Assembly: GCF_014267175.1 (NCBI RefSeq)
Contig: NZ_JACMTR010000002.1
Coordinates: 508,001 to 572,000, forward strand
Direction: 5' to 3'
Length of the DNA stretch: 64,000 nucleotides
DNA from: Pseudonocardia sp. C8
GTDB taxonomy: Bacteria; Actinomycetota; Actinomycetes; Mycobacteriales; Pseudonocardiaceae
Positions 36,106 through 43,660 of the stretch are shown in pieces. Numbering within the stretch: the stretch's first letter is position 1; the number at the start of each line of letters is the position of its first letter. Both the position numbers and the translations under genes were made by a program. The notes beneath the pieces were generated by a model, which had not been told where the DNA came from, ran no database searches, and saw only the letters and a list, made by a program, of their open reading frames with translations.

Positions 36106-37314
36106 TCACGGGGCGACGCGCGGGCGGTGGTGGCGCAGCTCGTCGTGGTGGGCGGCGCCCTCCGGACCGTCCGGGCTCACGTGCACGGTGGCCCCGGCGA
36201 GTTTCGGGATCGCGTGGAGCAGGCGGTGGTGCGCGTCGCCGGCGATCGCGTGGGCGTCGACCACGCTGTGCCCACGGTCGACGACGAGACCGGTCTCGGC
36301 GTGCAGTCGGTGCCCGATCCAGCGGAGCCGGACCGCCTCGACGTCCAGCACGCCGGGGACCGCGCGCAGGGTGCGGTCGGCCGTGTCCACGAGCGCCGGG
36401 TCCACGGCATCCATGAGGCGCCGGTAGACGTCGACCAGGGCACCCCGCAGCACGACGAGGATCGCGATCGTGATCAGGATGCCGACGAGCGGGTCGGCCA
36501 GCGGGAAGCCGGCCATGACCCCGAGGGCGCCCAGCACGACGGCCAGCGAGGTGAACCCGTCGGTCCGGGCGTGCAGGCCGTCGGCGACCAGCGCCGCCGA
36601 GCCGATGCGGCGGCCGACCCGGATGCGGTAGACCGCCACCGCCTCGTTGCCCACGAAACCGACCACGCCGGCCGCGACCAGAACGCCCAGGTTCTCCAGC
36701 GGCCGGGGATCGGCCAGCCGGCGGAGCGACTCGTAGCCGGCGACGACCGCGGACAGCGCGATCATCGCGACGATGAAGATCCCGGCCAGGTCCTCGGCCC
36801 GCCCGTAGCCGTAGGTGTAGCGCCGGGTCGGTGCGCGGGCGGCGAGCGCGAACGCGATCCAGAGCGGTACGGCCGTCAGCGCGTCCGAGAAGTTGTGGAT
36901 CGTGTCGGCGAGGAGGCCGACGGACCCGGTGACCGTCACGACGGCGAGCTGGACCGCGGTCGTCGCCAGCAGCACGACCAAGCTGATCTTGACGGCCCGG
37001 ATGCCGTCCGCATCGGCCTCCAGCGCGTCGTCGACGGAGTCGGCGGCGTCGTGGCTGTGCGGGCGGAACACCGACGCGATCGCAGTCCGGACACCGGCGG
37101 CGCGGCCGTGGCCGCCGTGTCCGTGCCCGTGGCCGTGCGCGTGACCGTGACCGTGCCCGTGCCCGTGCCCGTGCCCGTGCGCGTGACCCGGGCCGTGCCC
37201 GCCGTGCCCGGGGCGGCCCGGCGCGGAGGGTGCCGGAGCGTGCGGGTGATCGGGCACCGGGCGGCCGTGCGGCGTCGAGGGCGGGCCGGTCTCCGGGGTC
37301 GTCGGGTCGCTCAC
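36106..37314 (-). CDS. Cation diffusion facilitator (zinc-type) with His-rich N terminus
   Basis: 402 residues. Six-segment CDF exporter: the metal sites are HNFSD in segment two and HARTD in segment five, both HxxxD, a pattern associated with zinc and cadmium. A cytosolic C-terminal domain with VDVYRRLMDAVDPALVDTAD and histidines follows. The N terminus carries a run of about 15 His-Gly/His-Ala repeats (residues 35-70), encoded by a hexamer tandem repeat. GTG 37314 is proposed; a TTG at 37350 is in frame but nearly touches the divergent regulator. It exports metal from the cytoplasm, probably under the divergent ArsR-type regulator at 37353. Confidence 0.88.
   Translation of the reverse strand: MSDPTTPETGPPSTPHGRPVPDHPHAPAPSAPGRPGHGGHGPGHAHGHGHGHGHGHGHAHGHGHGHGGHGRAAGVRTAIASVFRPHSHDAADSVDDALEADADGIRAVKISLVVLLATTAVQLAVVTVTGSVGLLADTIHNFSDALTAVPLWIAFALAARAPTRRYTYGYGRAEDLAGIFIVAMIALSAVVAGYESLRRLADPRPLENLGVLVAAGVVGFVGNEAVAVYRIRVGRRIGSAALVADGLHARTDGFTSLAVVLGALGVMAGFPLADPLVGILITIAILVVLRGALVDVYRRLMDAVDPALVDTADRTLRAVPGVLDVEAVRLRWIGHRLHAETGLVVDRGHSVVDAHAIAGDAHHRLLHAIPKLAGATVHVSPDGPEGAAHHDELRHHRPRVAP
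37117..37185. repeat. GTGCCC/GTGACC hexamer tandem repeat in the CDF gene
   Basis: Roughly a dozen hexamers of GTGCCC with GTGACC, GTGGCC and GTGCGC variants, reading as His-Gly or His-Ala on the minus strand. Such tracts vary in length between strains. Confidence 0.75.
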
Positions 37315-37352
37315 CCTTGCGAGGATGCCCAGCGCAGCGACATCATGCAACC

Positions 37353-37715
37353 ATGCGCGCGCACATTGAAATGGCTTCTGCGGAGACCGTGCAGGAGCCG
37401 GTGACTCGCGATCACCTGACCCGCACGGCGGAGATCCTGCGCCATCTCGCCGACCCGACCCGCCTGCACCTGCTCCGGCTCCTCGTGGCGGGCCCGCGCG
37501 ACGTCAGCGAGCTCACCGCGCAGGTCGAGGCCTCGCGGTCGTCGGTCTCCCAGCACCTCGGGCGGTTGCGGCTGGCCGGCCTGGTCCGGGCCGGCCGGGA
37601 CGGCCGGCGCATGGTCTACACCCTGACCAGCGACCACCTGGCGGCGCTCGTCGCGGAGGCGTTCCAGTTCGCGGCGCACGATCTGTACGAGATCCCGCAT
37701 CACCGGCGATGCTGA
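37353..37715 (+). CDS. ArsR/SmtB-family metal-responsive regulator
   Basis: 120 residues. Winged helix protein with RHLADPTRLHLLRLLVAGPR and ASRSSVSQHLGRLRLAGLVR. The C-terminal helix reads TSDHLAALVAEAFQFAAHD followed by LYEIPHHRRC. Compared with the alpha-5 zinc site of CzrA/SmtB (D-x-H ... H-x2-H), one His near the start and the His of AAHD line up, one position is Phe, and extra His-His and Cys lie at the end; ligand use is therefore uncertain. ATG at 37353 is 38 bases from the divergent CDF start, so it most likely regulates that exporter. Confidence 0.85.
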   Translation: MRAHIEMASAETVQEPVTRDHLTRTAEILRHLADPTRLHLLRLLVAGPRDVSELTAQVEASRSSVSQHLGRLRLAGLVRAGRDGRRMVYTLTSDHLAALVAEAFQFAAHDLYEIPHHRRC

Positions 37716-37774
37716 CGACCGCCGCCGGCTCCACTGGAGCACCGCTCCGCCCCGCCGGCGGGCCGGCCCGATGC

Positions 37775-39214
37775 TCAGGCGACGGGCAGGCCGGCCACAC
37801 CGGCGGCGAGCCCGAGGGCCGCGCACACCCCGAGGACCCGCAGGACCGGCCAGCGGGCGGCGAACACCAGCAGCGCGCCGACGACGACGAGCGCGAGCGT
37901 CACCGGGCGCAGGGTCGTCAGGTCCGGAAGGTGCAGTGTGAGCGGCCCGTCGTCGACGGTGACCGTGCGGGCGAACAGGGTGGACGTCGCGAAGTAGACG
38001 GCCAGGTTCGCGATCACACCGACGACGGCGGCGGTGATGCCGGTCAGCGCTCCCGTGAGTGCCCGGTTGTCGCGGACGCGCTCGATGTAGGGCGCGCCGA
38101 GGAAGATGAACAGGAAGCTGGGGACGAACGTGACCCACGCGACCAGCAGCGAGGCGACCACCCCCGCGGTCCAGGGGGAGAGGGGGCCCGGGTCGGCGTA
38201 CGCCCCGAGGAACGCGACGAACTGCACGACGATGATCAAGGGTCCGGGGGTGGTCTCGGCCAGCGCCAGGCCGCGGACCATGTCCCCGGCGGTGAGCCAG
38301 CCGAACGCCTGGACGGCCTGCTGGGCGACGAAGGCGAGCACCGCGTACGCGCCTCCGAAGGTAACCAGTGCGGTCCCGGCGAAGAACAGCCCTTGCGCCG
38401 TGTAGACGCTCGCCACCCCGGTGGTGAGGGCTGCCACCGCGACCGGGAGGAGCCACACGACGAGGCCGAGCACGAGCGTGCGCAGCGTCCGCCGGCCCGA
38501 GGGTGCCTCGTGGTGGAGTGCCTCGTCGGCGATCAACGGCGCCGGCCCGTCGTCGGTGTCGGAAGGGCGGGAACGGGTCAGCGCGGGGATCCGGCGGGCG
38601 GCGAGCCACCCGATCACGGCGGCGACGGCGACGACGACCGGGAACGGGACGCCGAAGACCGCCAGCGCGAGGAACGCGGCCACGGACAGGCCGACGAGCA
38701 GGGGGTGGGTGAACGCGCGCGCTGCGATCCGGGTGACCGCCTGAACCACGATGCCGACCACGGCGGCGCCGAGGCCGGCGAACACCGCCGAGACCACGGT
38801 CGTGTCCCCGAGCCCGACGTAGACCGCCGACAGCACGAGCAGGGCGACCAGCCCGGGGAGCACGAACAGCACCCCGGCGGCCACGCCACCGCGGAACCCG
38901 TTGAGCAACCACCCGACGTAGATGGCCAGCTGGTGGGCTTCGGGCCCGGGCAGCAGCATGCAGTAGTTCAGGGCGTGCTGGAACCGGCGTTGCCCGATCC
39001 AGCGGCGCTCGTCGACCAGCGCACGCTGCATGACCGCGATCTGTCCGGCCGGTCCGCCGAAGGTCTGCAGGGAGATGCCGAACCAGGCGCGCACCGCGGT
39101 GCGGAACGGGATCACGTCACCGTCGCGCGCCGGCGACGCCCCGTGCCCTGCGTGCGCGTCGGGGTCCGCACCGGCCCGTTCGGACGGCCGGCGGGCACGG
39201 TCGTCGGGGGTCAT
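37775..39214 (-). CDS. chrA: Chromate transporter ChrA (two-domain)
   Basis: 479 residues, the long CHR form with two homologous halves. Each half carries the family motif FGGP/FGGA ... PGP: GISLQTFGGPAGQIAVMQRA with YCMLLPGPEAHQLAIYVGW, and VTFGGAYAVLAFVAQQAVQA with ALAETTPGPLIIVVQFVAF. It exports chromate from the cytoplasm. ATG 39214 overlaps the stop of chrB (ATGA). Last gene of the chrB - chrA operon; the ArsR/CDF unit lies convergent to it. Confidence 0.93.
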   Translation of the reverse strand: MTPDDRARRPSERAGADPDAHAGHGASPARDGDVIPFRTAVRAWFGISLQTFGGPAGQIAVMQRALVDERRWIGQRRFQHALNYCMLLPGPEAHQLAIYVGWLLNGFRGGVAAGVLFVLPGLVALLVLSAVYVGLGDTTVVSAVFAGLGAAVVGIVVQAVTRIAARAFTHPLLVGLSVAAFLALAVFGVPFPVVVAVAAVIGWLAARRIPALTRSRPSDTDDGPAPLIADEALHHEAPSGRRTLRTLVLGLVVWLLPVAVAALTTGVASVYTAQGLFFAGTALVTFGGAYAVLAFVAQQAVQAFGWLTAGDMVRGLALAETTPGPLIIVVQFVAFLGAYADPGPLSPWTAGVVASLLVAWVTFVPSFLFIFLGAPYIERVRDNRALTGALTGITAAVVGVIANLAVYFATSTLFARTVTVDDGPLTLHLPDLTTLRPVTLALVVVGALLVFAARWPVLRVLGVCAALGLAAGVAGLPVA

Positions 39215-39675
39215 CCTCGTCCTCCGTCCGGGTCGGCCGGGGTGGTGCCGAGCAGGGTGGCCCGGCGGTAGTACTCGTAGAGTCCGTCGAAGAGCGGGCC
39301 GGTGACGGCGAGGACCTGATCGTCGTCGAGGGTCATCGACAGCCCCCGCAGGACCGTGTCCAGCCCGGCGGCGTCGGGGGCGTCGAAGCGGTCGTCCTCC
39401 AGGTCGGCCTCGTGGACGGCCTCCCCGATCTTCCACAGCACCGGATCGGCCAGCTCGTAGTGGCGGAGGATCGTCTCGAACGTGCAGTCCTCACCCTGGG
39501 CGTGGTGCTGGTGTCCGAGTGGCACGCCCCGCATGTCGAACGGGGTGGCGTCCTCGGGGACGTCGCGGGGGTCGGTGACGAAGACGAACTCGGCGTCGCG
39601 GTCGACCAGACGGCGGATCAGCCACGCCGACGCCGCACGGTCGATGTGCACCCCGGCCCGGGTCGCCCACCTCAT
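39211..39675 (-). CDS. ChrB C-terminal-domain protein (chromate resistance)
   Basis: 154 residues matching the C-terminal half of ChrB: MRWATRAGVHIDRAASAWLI, FDMRGVPLGHQHHAQGEDCT, and LDTVLRGLSMTLDDDQVLAV. In many bacteria this domain is fused behind the N-terminal half, but here it is a separate gene. Its ATG overlaps the upstream stop by four bases (ATGA), and its own stop overlaps chrA. ChrB senses chromate and regulates chrA. The HQHH cluster is the likely metal or oxyanion site. Confidence 0.88.
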   Translation of the reverse strand: MRWATRAGVHIDRAASAWLIRRLVDRDAEFVFVTDPRDVPEDATPFDMRGVPLGHQHHAQGEDCTFETILRHYELADPVLWKIGEAVHEADLEDDRFDAPDAAGLDTVLRGLSMTLDDDQVLAVTGPLFDGLYEYYRRATLLGTTPADPDGGRG

Positions 39676-40166
39676 GCGGGCTCCCGGCCGGGCGTTCCGG
39701 CCAGGGCCGCGAGCTCGCGCAGCGCCGAGCGGGCCTCCGCTCGCTCCGGTGGGGGGAAGTGGTCCCGGCGCTCGATCCGGCGCTGCTCGGCCCGCAGCCG
39801 GCGCAACGCCGCCCGGACGCCGCCCGGGTCCGTGCCGGCGCCGGCCTCCCGTGCCCGGTCCCGCAGCTGCCGGTACTCCCCGGCCCGGGCCTCGGCCATC
39901 TCCACCACCATCCGTCGCTCCTGCGCCCGCGACATCGGACGCGCCCGCCACACGCTCGCGGTCCCGCCGGCCTGTTCGACCTCCTCGGCCACCCACTCCA
40001 GCTGCTCCTGGGTGCGCGCGTCCGCGGGCAGTGCGATCAACCCGTCGCCGAGCTGCGCCACGCCGAGCCGCTTCAGCCGGCGCCAGATCGCGATCCGCGG
40101 CGTCGACGGCTCCCGGGGGACGCGGTAGAGCAACAGCACCCACTCGACACCCGCCGGCCCCGCCAC
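39672..40166 (-). CDS. ChrB N-terminal-domain protein (chromate-sensing regulator)
   Basis: 164 residues matching the N-terminal half of ChrB: LLLYRVPREPSTPRIAIWRR, LKRLGVAQLGDGLIALPADA, and a helical end rich in Arg and Glu. It is proposed to bind DNA at the chr promoter. GTG 40166 has no ribosome site but has TACAGT six bases upstream (40178-40173), so the transcript is probably leaderless. The split from the C-terminal half is a clean four-base overlap with intact reading frames, not a frameshift scar. Confidence 0.85.
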   Translation of the reverse strand: MAGPAGVEWVLLLYRVPREPSTPRIAIWRRLKRLGVAQLGDGLIALPADARTQEQLEWVAEEVEQAGGTASVWRARPMSRAQERRMVVEMAEARAGEYRQLRDRAREAGAGTDPGGVRAALRRLRAEQRRIERRDHFPPPERAEARSALRELAALAGTPGREPA

Positions 40167-40224
40167 GGAGGGACTGTAACCACGGTTGCACTGAACGGGC
40201 AAGGTGCCGTCGCCGGGCACGCCG

Positions 40225-40259
40225 CGGACCCGGCCGCACGGGCGGTGCGGCCGGGTCCG
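40225..40259. terminator. 15-bp perfect hairpin downstream of the NCS1 permease gene
   Basis: Arms CGGACCCGGCCGCAC (40225-40239) and GTGCGGCCGGGTCCG (40245-40259) with a five-base loop. It lies 26 bases after the permease stop on the minus strand and also upstream of the chr promoter. Confidence 0.75.
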
Positions 40260-40284
40260 GGGCGGGATGGGACGGCTCGGTCGG

Positions 40285-41922
40285 TCAGGAGTCGACGGTG
40301 GTGGCCGACCGCTCGTGCGGCCGCGGCACGGCCCGGGCCTCGTCGCGCGCCGCCGCGAGGAACGCGCGGTGGTTCGACGCGCAGGCGAGGCAGATCGGCT
40401 GGTGCCCGTTCGCCGGGTCGCGGTCCATCTCGTAGGCGACGTAGGCCCGCGAGCAGTGGAAGCAGCGGATCCGGCTCTCCCAGTGGTCATCGACCTCGTC
40501 ACGCGGGTCGTGCGGCCGGGCGAGGGTGAACCAGCTCGGCCGGGCGAAGGTCAGCGACAGCCCGTAGCAGGCGACGGCGACGGCGAACGTGATCGGCGGG
40601 GCCCAGGTGCCGCCGAACTCGCCGCCGGCCGCCAGCAGGGCGATCCCGACGACCGAGGAGAGCACCCATGCGGTCATCCCGCCGGGGTTGACGAGCGGGA
40701 CCCGGCCGGGCCGGAACTCGACGCTGTCCGGGCGGATCCGGCGCGCCTTGGACCAGAGGATGTGCGTGAGCACGATGGCCACCCAGGCGACGATCACGAC
40801 GCCCTGGAACTGCAGGGCCTGCAGCAGGTAGGACAGCACGTTCGTGAGCATCATCAGGTAGACGACGACGGCCACCACGGCGAGCCAGAACGTGCGCGGC
40901 AGCACCAGGCGGAAGGCGCGGGCGAAGAAGTTCTGGTAGTTCGACGACGCGAGGTAGAAGTTCGCCGTGTTGATCCTGGTCTGGCTGACGAAGATCCAGA
41001 ACATGCCCCAGAAACCCATCAGCGCGACCACGCCCAGGATCGCCGTCTCCTCGGACAGGGCACCCGGGATCGGGATCAGGCTGACGATCAGGATGCCGAC
41101 CGCGGCGTTCACCAGCAGGGTGATGACGTAGAACGGGACCCCGAAGGTGACCCGGCCGTTGAACCCGGCGTCCTCGTTGCGGCCGAACCGGGCGTAGTCC
41201 CAGGTCATCATGACCACCACCCAGACGCCCATGTAGACGGTGAACGCGAACCAGGACCCGGAGAGGCTGAACCCGTCGGTCCCGGGCGGGGTGAAGAACA
41301 GCCAGTCGTTGCTGTAGCCGTACTTCGCGATCGCCCACACCACCGAGCCGACGAGGCCGAGCAGGTAGAACGGCAGGAGCAGCCCGTTGACCTTGTCCAG
41401 CCAGGTCCGGACACCCTTGATGACGAGCGGCGCGTTGTACGCCACGACGATCAGGTACCAGATCTCCAGGGGTGGCCCGCCGAAGTAGGCGTGCAGGGCC
41501 ACGGCGACGATCGATCCCTCCGCCACCGCGTAGTAGGTGATGGTGATCCCGAACAGGGCCGCGGCGAACGTGGCGCCGATCTGGCCGAACACCGACCGGG
41601 AGAACAGGGCGACGTTGGTCCCGCTCAGGTTCGCGTACCGGGAGGCCACGCTGTTGATCAGGCCGTAGACGACGACCGAGGCGCAGATCCCGACGAGCGT
41701 GTTGACGGTTCCGATCTTCAAGGTCAACGTGCTGCCGACGACGACCCAGAACATCGCGCTCATCAGCGCGAACCAGGCCATCGACAGCGACAGCCGCGAG
41801 CTCCGCCAGGACTTCGGCACGGCGTGCAGGGAGTAGTCCTCGGCGGCGGCCTGGGCCACGACGGCGGGGTCGTCGGAGTACGAGACGTCCAGTGGTGGGA
41901 CCTGTCGGGCGACGTCGGTCAT
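40285..41922 (-). CDS. NCS1-family nucleobase/hydantoin:cation symporter with a Cys4 tail
   Basis: 545 residues with about twelve membrane segments of the purine-cytosine permease/allantoin/hydantoin transporter family: SLSMAWFALMSAMFWVVVGS, SRSVFGQIGATFAAALFGIT, and VYMGVWVVVMMTWDYARFGR. The C-terminal 65 residues after the last segment contain a zinc-ribbon-like Cys487-x2-Cys490-x20-Cys511-x2-Cys514 (RCFHCSR ... PICLACASNH), which typical NCS1 permeases lack. It is divergent from the AmiC-like/PucR pair and near hyuAB, so the likely cargo is a hydantoin, ureide or pyrimidine. Hairpin 40225-40259 follows. Confidence 0.88.
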   Translation of the reverse strand: MTDVARQVPPLDVSYSDDPAVVAQAAAEDYSLHAVPKSWRSSRLSLSMAWFALMSAMFWVVVGSTLTLKIGTVNTLVGICASVVVYGLINSVASRYANLSGTNVALFSRSVFGQIGATFAAALFGITITYYAVAEGSIVAVALHAYFGGPPLEIWYLIVVAYNAPLVIKGVRTWLDKVNGLLLPFYLLGLVGSVVWAIAKYGYSNDWLFFTPPGTDGFSLSGSWFAFTVYMGVWVVVMMTWDYARFGRNEDAGFNGRVTFGVPFYVITLLVNAAVGILIVSLIPIPGALSEETAILGVVALMGFWGMFWIFVSQTRINTANFYLASSNYQNFFARAFRLVLPRTFWLAVVAVVVYLMMLTNVLSYLLQALQFQGVVIVAWVAIVLTHILWSKARRIRPDSVEFRPGRVPLVNPGGMTAWVLSSVVGIALLAAGGEFGGTWAPPITFAVAVACYGLSLTFARPSWFTLARPHDPRDEVDDHWESRIRCFHCSRAYVAYEMDRDPANGHQPICLACASNHRAFLAAARDEARAVPRPHERSATTVDS

Positions 41923-42427
41923 GCTGCGACTCCTGTCTGGGGGCTCGGTCGATGTCTCTGAATTGCCGGTGCGCGCCGGCGGAAAGGCAGGTGCGAGAAG
42001 GCGCCGCCCATTTCGGTCGGGATCGGCCGGACGATGGTGAAACCAGGAGAGAATTGCCCCGGGCCATTCGATGTGTCAACGGTCACACCGTAAAGTCTGG
42101 GTAGGTGTACAGGGCGGTGCGGGTCACCGGCGGCAGGCTGTGGGATCTCACACGAGCCGCTGCCGGGACCAGCTTCTGAATGACCCTACAAAGCCGGACG
42201 GCGCGCTGGTCGATCGTCCAACCGCGGGCCGCGTAGCGGTGCCGGGATTCCGGCGAATGCGTGGCGCTCACGCGATATGGCGGGTCTTGTGATCGGACTG
42301 ACAGCCTGTCATCCTCGGTGGCACTAATCGAGAGGCAGGGGAGCTCGGCGGAGTCCGATCCGTCCGGTTCGATCGCGAAGTCCGGCGTGGTCGTCGTCGT
42401 GGCGGCACCGAGTAGAGGGCGGTCACC
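41923..42427. other. 505-base divergent regulatory region
   Basis: No convincing gene. Composition is lower in GC than the flanks near 42040-42110 and 42280-42360. The stretch carries a perfect TGACAG-C-CTGTCA palindrome (42299-42311), and it separates the divergent permease and AmiC-like genes. Leader or promoter signals for both operons are expected here. Confidence 0.5.
42299..42311. promoter_or_regulatory. 13-bp palindrome, candidate operator
   Basis: TGACAG-C-CTGTCA, six-base perfect arms, 117 bases upstream of the AmiC-like start. It may bind the PucR regulator encoded two genes downstream, but no half-site known to me confirms this. Confidence 0.35.
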
Positions 42428-43660
42428 ATGCAGGCACGACGGCGCCGGGACACGCATGGTGATCATGAATCGGTGCCCCTGTTGCTGCTCTTCTCGTCCA
42501 CGGGTGGCCTGGCCGCCGTCGAGCAGTCGATCGCCCAGGGGGCCCTGCTGGCCGTGGACGAGGTCAACGCGGCCGGCGGGGTCGGCGGTCGCGAGCTGGT
42601 CGGCCTGCCCACCGACGTGGGGGCCCACCACGCCGCCGCACCGACCAGGATCAGCGGGCTGCTGGAGGAGTCCGGAGCCGTCGCGGCGGTCGGCGGGTAC
42701 ACCTCGTCGAGCCGGGTCGCGATGATTCCGGCGTTCCTCGGCGGCCGGGCGCTCCTGCTCTACAGCACGTATTTCGAAGGGCTCGAGTCCGAGCGGAACG
42801 TCTTCTACACGGGTGCGATCCCCAACCAGTTCCTGATCGACTACGTCGACTGGATCATCGAACGGATCGGACGCAAGATCTACGTCCTGGGTTCGGACTA
42901 CGTCTATCCGCGTTCCCTCGGTGCGATCGTCCGCAAGGTCGTCCGCAGGCGCGGTGGTGAGGTGGTCGGTGGCCGCTACGTCCCGCTCGGTGCCACGAAC
43001 TTCGACGCCGTGCTGCGGGAGATCGAGGCACTCGCGCCGGACGTGGTGTTCTCGAACCTGGTCGGCACCGATTCGACGTCGTCGTTCTACCGGGCGTTCG
43101 CGGCCGCCGGTCACTCGCCCGACACGCTCCCGATCGCGGCCACCGTCACGACCGAGTTCGACGTGGAGCAGATGGGCGCCGAACACGCCGCAGGCCACTA
43201 CATGACCGCGACCTACTTCGGGTCGCTGCGCAACCCGGCCAACCGCCGGTACGTCACCGCGATGAGGCTCCGGTTCGGGGCCGAGACCGTCGTGCACGCA
43301 CCCCAGGTCGGCGCCTACAACGCGGTGAGGTTGTTCGCGCTGGCCGCCGACCGCTGCGCCGGCGAGCTGACACCGGAGAACCTGCGCCAGGCGCTGACCG
43401 GTCTCACGTTCGACGGGAACCCGGAGGGAGAGGCGATCCGGATCCACCCGAACCACTACACCAGCCACGCGTCCTACGTCGGCTGCGCCCGTGCGGACGG
43501 CCAGTACGACATCGTGCACCGGTTCCCGTGCCGGCCGCCCGAGCCGTACCCGTCCATCCTGGTGCCGACGTCCAAGCGGCCGGCGGGGTTCCGGCGCGAA
43601 CTCGGTGTCGTGGGCGACACCGTGGCCCGGGAATGCCGGCGGTCCGGGACAGCACGGTGA
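42428..43660 (+). CDS. AmiC/UrtA-like periplasmic-binding-fold protein without signal peptide
   Basis: 410 residues of the branched-chain-amino-acid/amide binding fold: VPLLLLFSSTGGLAAVEQSI, GALLAVDEVNAAGGVGGREL, VAAVGGYTSSSRVAMIPAF. The N terminus is MQARRRRDTHGDHES, hydrophilic, with no signal sequence or lipobox, and no ABC-transporter permease or ATPase follows. This is the arrangement of AmiC, the cytosolic amide sensor that controls amidase operons. The stop overlaps the PucR start (GTGA), implying the two are made together. Start ATG 42428 is weakly supported by AGAGGGCGG; GTG 42473 is possible. Confidence 0.75.
   Translation: MQARRRRDTHGDHESVPLLLLFSSTGGLAAVEQSIAQGALLAVDEVNAAGGVGGRELVGLPTDVGAHHAAAPTRISGLLEESGAVAAVGGYTSSSRVAMIPAFLGGRALLLYSTYFEGLESERNVFYTGAIPNQFLIDYVDWIIERIGRKIYVLGSDYVYPRSLGAIVRKVVRRRGGEVVGGRYVPLGATNFDAVLREIEALAPDVVFSNLVGTDSTSSFYRAFAAAGHSPDTLPIAATVTTEFDVEQMGAEHAAGHYMTATYFGSLRNPANRRYVTAMRLRFGAETVVHAPQVGAYNAVRLFALAADRCAGELTPENLRQALTGLTFDGNPEGEAIRIHPNHYTSHASYVGCARADGQYDIVHRFPCRPPEPYPSILVPTSKRPAGFRRELGVVGDTVARECRRSGTAR

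Noticed and set aside
37117-37185. Hexamer repeat as a CRISPR or regulatory array
   Set aside because: No spacers; the units encode the His-rich tail of the CDF protein in frame.
33056-40166. Metal-resistance block as a tRNA-integrated island
   Set aside because: The block lies beside a tRNA, but no integrase and no repeated copy of the tRNA 3' end was seen at the far side.
41923-42427. Small genes in the divergent gap
   Set aside because: Short frames there have no ribosome site and no recognisable sequence; promoter region is the better reading.
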